Of a stretch of DNA of 34,532 nt, positions 29,672 to 34,532 are shown in pieces. Position 1 is the first letter of the stretch. The number at the start of each line of letters is the position of its first letter. Position numbers and translations under genes: made by a program. The notes below the pieces were generated by a model. It was not told the origin of the DNA, made no database searches, and was given only the letters and a program-made list of their open reading frames with translations. The stretch is from NCBI GenBank assembly GCA_022565805.1, contig JAIULZ010000031.1:1-34532 (forward strand), in the 5' to 3' direction. The stretch is from Balneolales bacterium. GTDB taxonomy: Bacteria > Bacteroidota > Rhodothermia > Balneolales > Cyclonatronaceae.

Positions 29672-32600
29672 TTAATTAGGATTTAGGGGTAATATAACCG
29701 TTACTTTTGTTCCTTCGCCTGCTTGACTGCTAATCTCTATTTGGCCTTTCATTGCTTCAATTTGATTTTTTGCCATGTACAGGCTAAGGCCTTTGGAGTT
29801 ATGATTGTGGAATTTTTTATACATACCGAAAATCGAATTTCCGTGTTGCCCGAGATTAATTCCGACCCCGTTGTCTATCACCAATATTTTTATGTGGTTG
29901 TCTTCTGATTTTGCGGTAATCGTTACTATGGAATCCCGATCGGTGCTCGAGTATTTAATACCATTCGAAAGCAAGGCCGAGAAAACAGATTCGAAGTATG
30001 CCCGGTCTGTAACTAAACGCAGATCGGGATCTATATCTGTATCTATTTCTACTGCATATTCTCGTGCAAGCTCGATTTTGTCTGTAATAATTGTTGTTAT
30101 GGCATCGTAAACAGACACCCTTTCAAAATCAAGCTGATCGCCAGAGCGGATGCTAAGCACATCATTTAAATCCTGAATCGTTTCTTCGAGTTTGTTTGTC
30201 GAGGATTTTATAAGTCGGATCATCTCATTTTCAAATAACTCAGGTTCTTCATCTTCCAGAAACATGAGTAGCCCCAGCATATTAGCGGTATGCACCCTAA
30301 GATTATGCGACACAATATAGGTGAAGTCTCTTAAACTGCGATTTTGTCTGCCCTCTGTATCGAGCAGTTCCTGAATTCGTTGCAAATTAAACTGATAGTC
30401 TGTTATGTCTCGTACAGTTGTTATCACTCGGTCTTTTCCGAAACCGGTAGTTTTTGCGTTAAAGAAGTGTATTACCCCGTCTATTGTAAGTGAATAGTCA
30501 AACTCAACCGTTTTATTTGTGCTAAGACTTTTCTGAATGGCATCCATTTGTTTTTGGCAAACTTCGCTTGGGAAAAGATCCTTAATTTTTTTGTTCAGAA
30601 ACTCTGTGGGATCTAGCAAGAGCTTGTTTTTATCCGATGATTTATAGTCAAGAAATGTACCGTCGCCGCTAATTACAAAAATCAGATCCGGAATAGTTTG
30701 CACAAGTGAGCGATGGTAAAGTTCGCTTTCTTTCAGTTTAGATTCGGCAACTTTTAAGTCGGTCAGATTTATATCTATACAAAAAAGTTCTTTTTTGCCA
30801 TTCTGGTTTTCCAGCATTACATGGTTAGAATAAACATATACTTTAGCACCATCCTTTTTCTGAAGCGTGATTTCGGAAGACGGGATTTTTCCACCCTTAT
30901 CAATCCAGTTTTGAATCTTGCTTACGACCTCATCTTTCATATTGTCGGGTATAATAAGCTCTTCGAGACGGTGCCCGCTTACTTCTTCTTTGGTGTACCC
31001 GTATAAGGCCTCTGAAGCCTTATTCCAATAAATTACTTTTCGGTCTTCATCGTAACCCTGAACAGAAATTGCCGGTAATACTTCGAAAATTTCACGGAAT
31101 CTTTTTTCGCTCTCGATGAGTTTTCTTTCTATTGCCTTCTTTTCAGTAACATCTATATTGGTGCCCCGAATGCCAATAAATGTTCCGTTTCTATCATAAG
31201 CCGGCTTGCAAACGTGTTCTATCTCACGCAAGCTGCCTTTTTTGTTGTAAAGCCGAAAACTGCAATAATCGGGCCCATGTTGCGACCATGATCTGGTTCT
31301 GTGCTCTCTGTAATGTTCCAGATCATCGGGGTGCAGTATTTGTTCGAGTAATTTAGGTTCTTTTTCAAATTCCTCTATAGTGTAGCCCGTAATACGCTCG
31401 CATGAGGGGGAGTTGTATATAAAACTGCCATCCTCTCTTTCCCAAAATTCCCAGTGATAGGTGTTTTCAGAAACAATGCGAAATTTCTGCTCAGATTCCT
31501 GTATTTGCTGCTGGCTCTCTTTTAATTCGGTAACATCTAATGCAATTCCATCCCAAACTACTTCGCCTTCGATATTTTTTCGTGGTGTTGAAGAGGCTAA
31601 TAGCCAGCGGATGTTCCCGTGTGGGTCGTAAAATCGTATTTCGCCTTCAAACGTAGTAAGGTTTTTAAGAGCTAGTGTCTCTTTCTCCCTAAAGCCGATA
31701 ATGTCATCGTCAACATATTTTCCATACATAGCCATTGGATCCTGCATCACCTCTTCTTGTGAAACGCCAAACATTTCCTTAATTCCCGCACTTACATAGG
31801 TGAATTCAAGCTTGCTTCCATCAATACCTGTGTTGAGCTGATAAACAAACCCCCTGGGCATGTTATCGCTAATCATATTTAATTGTTTTCTGCTTTCATC
31901 AAGCTGTTTTTTTGTTTTGAGAAAATCGGTCATATCTATTGCGGTAGCCGCAAGGTAACCCGACTTGTTTTTCTCATTTTGTACAAATAAACCTGTCATA
32001 AGCATTGGGAAAGTACGTCCATCGCGATGGACATGCCATAACAGCACGGATTCGAATTTACCTTCTGCTTTTAATTGATTAAACAGCCTTTCAATATCCG
32101 GTAGCTGATCTTTGGAATGAAAAACAGAAACATGCTGGCCAGATAGCTCATTGGGCTCGTAGCCATGGATATTAGCATAAAAACGGTTTACGTAAATAAG
32201 ATTGCCGTCTAAATCTGCTATTACGCTTCCGTGCAGACCCGAATCTGAAATTTGTTTAAATCGCTCCAACTCTGCCTCGGCCCGTTTCTTTTCGGTGATA
32301 TCCTCCTTAACTGCCAAGAAGTTTATTATTTCTCCATCATCATTTAACACAGGAGAAATGGTTGCATCTTCCCAGTAAAACTCTCCGTTTTTGTTCAGGT
32401 TATAGAGCTCTCCTTTCCAGATTTTGCCTGTAGTTATGGTTTCCCACAGGTCTTTATAGAACGTATCTGATTGTGCTCCGGATTTGAGTATTTTGGGATT
32501 CCTGCCAATGGCTTCGTGAAGTGTGTAGCCGGTCAATTCGGTGAACTTTGGATTTACGTATTCGATGTCGCCTTTTGTATTTGTAATAATAATACTGGCC

Positions 32601-34123
32601 GGACTTTGCGTTACGGCTGTAGATAACTTTTTGAGCTCGAGCTCTGCTTCTTTTTGCTCTGTTATGTTAACAGTTACAGCTAATACCTGCTTTATTCCTT
32701 TGTATACGATTGGTTTAAGGGTTACAATTTCCCATTTTTCCTGACCTTTAGGTGTTGTGCTTTTCCACTCAAACTGTTGCTTGCCGTCTTTCGCTGCTCT
32801 ATGTATTAATCGTAGGGCCTCCTCTTTGTTATACGGGGCTTCCTCTGTCCATAAAACACTACTTTTTAATTGGCTAATGCTGTTTACCTGGTAATTCTCT
32901 ATAGCCTTTGGATTAGCATCAATAATTTCACCTGTGTTTTTATCATGTATTATCATGGAAACAGGAGAATCTTCAAAAAGAGTCTTGAATTGTTGCAGGC
33001 TGTTGCCAAGAAGCGTAGCCATTTTCCGGGCTCGTATGTTTAGTACAGCTGCAATAATGGCAAAACCAAGTGCAAGGATAATTAAAGCGGAAATAGCTAT
33101 CAGCCATGGCCAGAATGTTTTGACGGTTGCTCTTAGCGTAATGCCTTCATCGACGTAAGGCGGCAGTGAAATAATGCGGAGTAATTCATGTACTTCGTCG
33201 TACATTTCTGCAACTGTCCAGCCTGCAACGCCAAGAGAGCGTGCCGCCGGATGATCGTTCGGCATGCCAAGCAGGGCAATCGTAATTTTCTTACTTAATT
33301 CGTCGTTGGCGCTACTGGTTGCCGCAAATGGCCATTCCGGGTAAAGAGCGGTTGAAAGTAAATGGTGGTAATCCGGGTAACGCTCTTGCAGACTGTGAAG
33401 GATTTTTATTTGGTCGAGGTCCAGTAGGTTTTCTTCAGACATGCGCTCCAGCTGTGTGCTTCGTACGGTTCCGGCATCTGCTGCACCGCTTAAAACAGCT
33501 TCCACAACTGCATCATGCGTTCCTTTAAATATTACGGAAGCAAAATCGCGTTCAGGATTTAAGCCCGCCTGTATGAACTCTCTTAATGCAGCATGCCAGC
33601 CCCCCAAAGAAAGACTATCTACAGCCGCAAAGCGAGTACCTTTCAAATCGGCTAGATCAGAAATTCTTGTTTGATCGGTTCTTGTAAATATAACACCACC
33701 AAATAAAGTCTGTGGATGCGGGTTGCCCGCCATCTGCTTGGTTACAAGCCGGCGCCCTTCTCCTTTAAATTCTAAAAAAGCATAAAAGGAAGGATTCGCA
33801 GAGAAATAAGAAATATTTCTTTCCGATGATAAAACTTCTTCTAAAAAATCATTAAAAGGTAGAGGAACAATATGGAACCGGTGATTTGGAATTTGCCCGG
33901 ATAAATAGTTAGCCGTTGGCTCCCATTCTTTTAAACAAATTTGAGTGCCTCTGTTTGCAAGGACAGCTATATAGACATCGGTTTCGTAATGCGGTACACT
34001 TTCTGGTTGTGCCGTAATAGTGGAAAAGCATAATAAAGACCATAAAAAAAGGAGCGCACCTTTTTTCATGCGAAAAAATGAAGCTGTCTTTGAATAAAGC
34101 TTATCACTATAATTTGTAACCAT
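29672..34123 (-). CDS. Sensor histidine kinase with TtrS-like PhnD sensor and seven PAS domains
   Basis: A 1483-aa membrane sensor. The annotated ATG gives an 18-residue lead; the Met at 34069 (MKKGALLFLWSLLCFSTITAQ) gives a cleaner signal peptide and is a likely true start. Residues ~45-315 form a periplasmic PhnD/phosphonate-binding-like domain close to that of the tetrathionate sensor TtrS (FGGVIFTR, DLKGTRFAAVD, GGWHAALREFI, GTHDAVVEAVL, ADAGTVRS, YPEWPFAA). A membrane helix (~337-360) precedes seven PAS/PAC modules starting near 375, 498, 620, 748, 881, 1011 and 1137. HisKA has SHNLR (H1273) and the ATPase ends the protein (NGIKYSS, DNGVGI, KGLSLYMAKNQIEAM). The G2 box has Ser where Gly is common (GLSLY). 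The response regulator follows immediately. The ligand is not predictable beyond an oxyanion or similar small molecule. Confidence 0.93.
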   Translation of the reverse strand: MVTNYSDKLYSKTASFFRMKKGALLFLWSLLCFSTITAQPESVPHYETDVYIAVLANRGTQICLKEWEPTANYLSGQIPNHRFHIVPLPFNDFLEEVLSSERNISYFSANPSFYAFLEFKGEGRRLVTKQMAGNPHPQTLFGGVIFTRTDQTRISDLADLKGTRFAAVDSLSLGGWHAALREFIQAGLNPERDFASVIFKGTHDAVVEAVLSGAADAGTVRSTQLERMSEENLLDLDQIKILHSLQERYPDYHHLLSTALYPEWPFAATSSANDELSKKITIALLGMPNDHPAARSLGVAGWTVAEMYDEVHELLRIISLPPYVDEGITLRATVKTFWPWLIAISALIILALGFAIIAAVLNIRARKMATLLGNSLQQFKTLFEDSPVSMIIHDKNTGEIIDANPKAIENYQVNSISQLKSSVLWTEEAPYNKEEALRLIHRAAKDGKQQFEWKSTTPKGQEKWEIVTLKPIVYKGIKQVLAVTVNITEQKEAELELKKLSTAVTQSPASIIITNTKGDIEYVNPKFTELTGYTLHEAIGRNPKILKSGAQSDTFYKDLWETITTGKIWKGELYNLNKNGEFYWEDATISPVLNDDGEIINFLAVKEDITEKKRAEAELERFKQISDSGLHGSVIADLDGNLIYVNRFYANIHGYEPNELSGQHVSVFHSKDQLPDIERLFNQLKAEGKFESVLLWHVHRDGRTFPMLMTGLFVQNEKNKSGYLAATAIDMTDFLKTKKQLDESRKQLNMISDNMPRGFVYQLNTGIDGSKLEFTYVSAGIKEMFGVSQEEVMQDPMAMYGKYVDDDIIGFREKETLALKNLTTFEGEIRFYDPHGNIRWLLASSTPRKNIEGEVVWDGIALDVTELKESQQQIQESEQKFRIVSENTYHWEFWEREDGSFIYNSPSCERITGYTIEEFEKEPKLLEQILHPDDLEHYREHRTRSWSQHGPDYCSFRLYNKKGSLREIEHVCKPAYDRNGTFIGIRGTNIDVTEKKAIERKLIESEKRFREIFEVLPAISVQGYDEDRKVIYWNKASEALYGYTKEEVSGHRLEELIIPDNMKDEVVSKIQNWIDKGGKIPSSEITLQKKDGAKVYVYSNHVMLENQNGKKELFCIDINLTDLKVAESKLKESELYHRSLVQTIPDLIFVISGDGTFLDYKSSDKNKLLLDPTEFLNKKIKDLFPSEVCQKQMDAIQKSLSTNKTVEFDYSLTIDGVIHFFNAKTTGFGKDRVITTVRDITDYQFNLQRIQELLDTEGRQNRSLRDFTYIVSHNLRVHTANMLGLLMFLEDEEPELFENEMIRLIKSSTNKLEETIQDLNDVLSIRSGDQLDFERVSVYDAITTIITDKIELAREYAVEIDTDIDPDLRLVTDRAYFESVFSALLSNGIKYSSTDRDSIVTITAKSEDNHIKILVIDNGVGINLGQHGNSIFGMYKKFHNHNSKGLSLYMAKNQIEAMKGQIEISSQAGEGTKVTVILPLNPN

Positions 34124-34532
34124 ACAACCCGCAACTTTATGTTTTGTGATAGCTTGTAAAGCTCATGAGCGAAAATGGAAACTTGTTTTTTGATAGAAGG
34201 TTGCTTTGGTATTTAGACCTTTTAAAGCTACCATACATTTAAAATGGCAATAATTTCGTGTGATTATATCTCAAAGCTATTTTAAAACGGTGTTATTTAG
34301 AATTCCCAAAATTTTTCAAAAGATTATCGATATAGACCACAGACTAAGTCCGGATCATAAAAATGCGGATGTACATTCAGTTTTTTAAAGCTTTCTTTGG
34401 CGGCTTGGTAAAAAATAAGCACAGACCTGGCCCAAACGCGTGAAATACTAACGATATATATATAATTATGTACTCATAATCATTGGTGTCCGGTAAAAGT
34501 TGCAGGTTTCAACAAAAATGCTGTTTAAGAAT
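34124..34532. other. Upstream region of the sensor kinase; window end
   Basis: 409 bp, AT-rich, without a supported gene. It should hold the kinase promoter; no clear element was found. A pure AT tract 'atatatatataattat' lies at about 34453-34469. From about 34484 the text changes ('ggtgtccggtaaaagttgc') and an ATG at 34517 opens a frame (MLFKN) that runs off the window. That end may be the start of another gene or insertion sequence, but five codons cannot identify it. Confidence 0.4.

Overview
The window looks like a chromosomal segment from a member of the Balneolota/Rhodothermota side of the Bacteroidota superphylum. The reasons are the two giant secreted proteins ending in a type A type IX secretion (T9SS) sorting domain of the 'NYPNPFNPTT ... 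LGQRV ... SGIYIYRL ... KM' kind, a hybrid two-component system (HTCS) regulator, a PID-CTERM-like small protein, and weak or absent Shine-Dalgarno sequences. No rRNA, tRNA, CRISPR array or complete mobile element was recognised.

Layout. 1-383 is a gene-free repeat region. 384-3881 (-) is a SWIM/SNF2 helicase with an N-terminal domain resembling the C-terminal domain of RNA polymerase alpha. 4417-4941 (+) is a DUF892 (YciE/YciF-like) four-helix protein. 5065-6696 (-) is a secreted amidohydrolase. 7081-11145 (+) is a 1354-aa HTCS: periplasmic propeller, kinase, receiver and AraC output in one chain. 11206-11372 holds a two-unit REP-like repeat. 11390-18466 (-) and 18909-26111 (+) are two divergent giant T9SS cargo proteins (2358 and 2400 aa). 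26486-26774 is a frameshifted PID-CTERM-like small gene. 26884-28452 (-) is an exported endonuclease/exonuclease/phosphatase-family protein. 28549-29115 (-) is a CDP-alcohol phosphatidyltransferase. 29259-29671 (-) is a receiver-only response regulator whose frame breaks in an A6 run. 29672-34123 (-) is a TtrS-like PhnD-sensor/seven-PAS histidine kinase. The last 400 bases are non-coding and may run into a transposon.

How it fits together. The most notable signal is in the 442-bp region between the two giant genes. Each gene has its own pair of abutting 21-bp direct repeats, about 100 bp from its start codon. All four copies match one consensus, core TTTGACCGATnYGTRCTAA, when read toward the gene they precede. 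Tandem sites one or two helical turns apart are typical operators for AraC-type regulators, and the nearest AraC-type regulator is the HTCS that ends 245 bp from the stop of the first giant gene. I infer a self-contained circuit in which an outside signal is sensed by the HTCS, which controls two co-regulated giant surface proteins. These share a ~515-aa C-terminal module and differ in their N-terminal parts (FG-GAP/VCBS/GLUG against beta-helix/LamG). A second signalling pair at the right end is translationally coupled, with a possibly broken or slippage-expressed response regulator.
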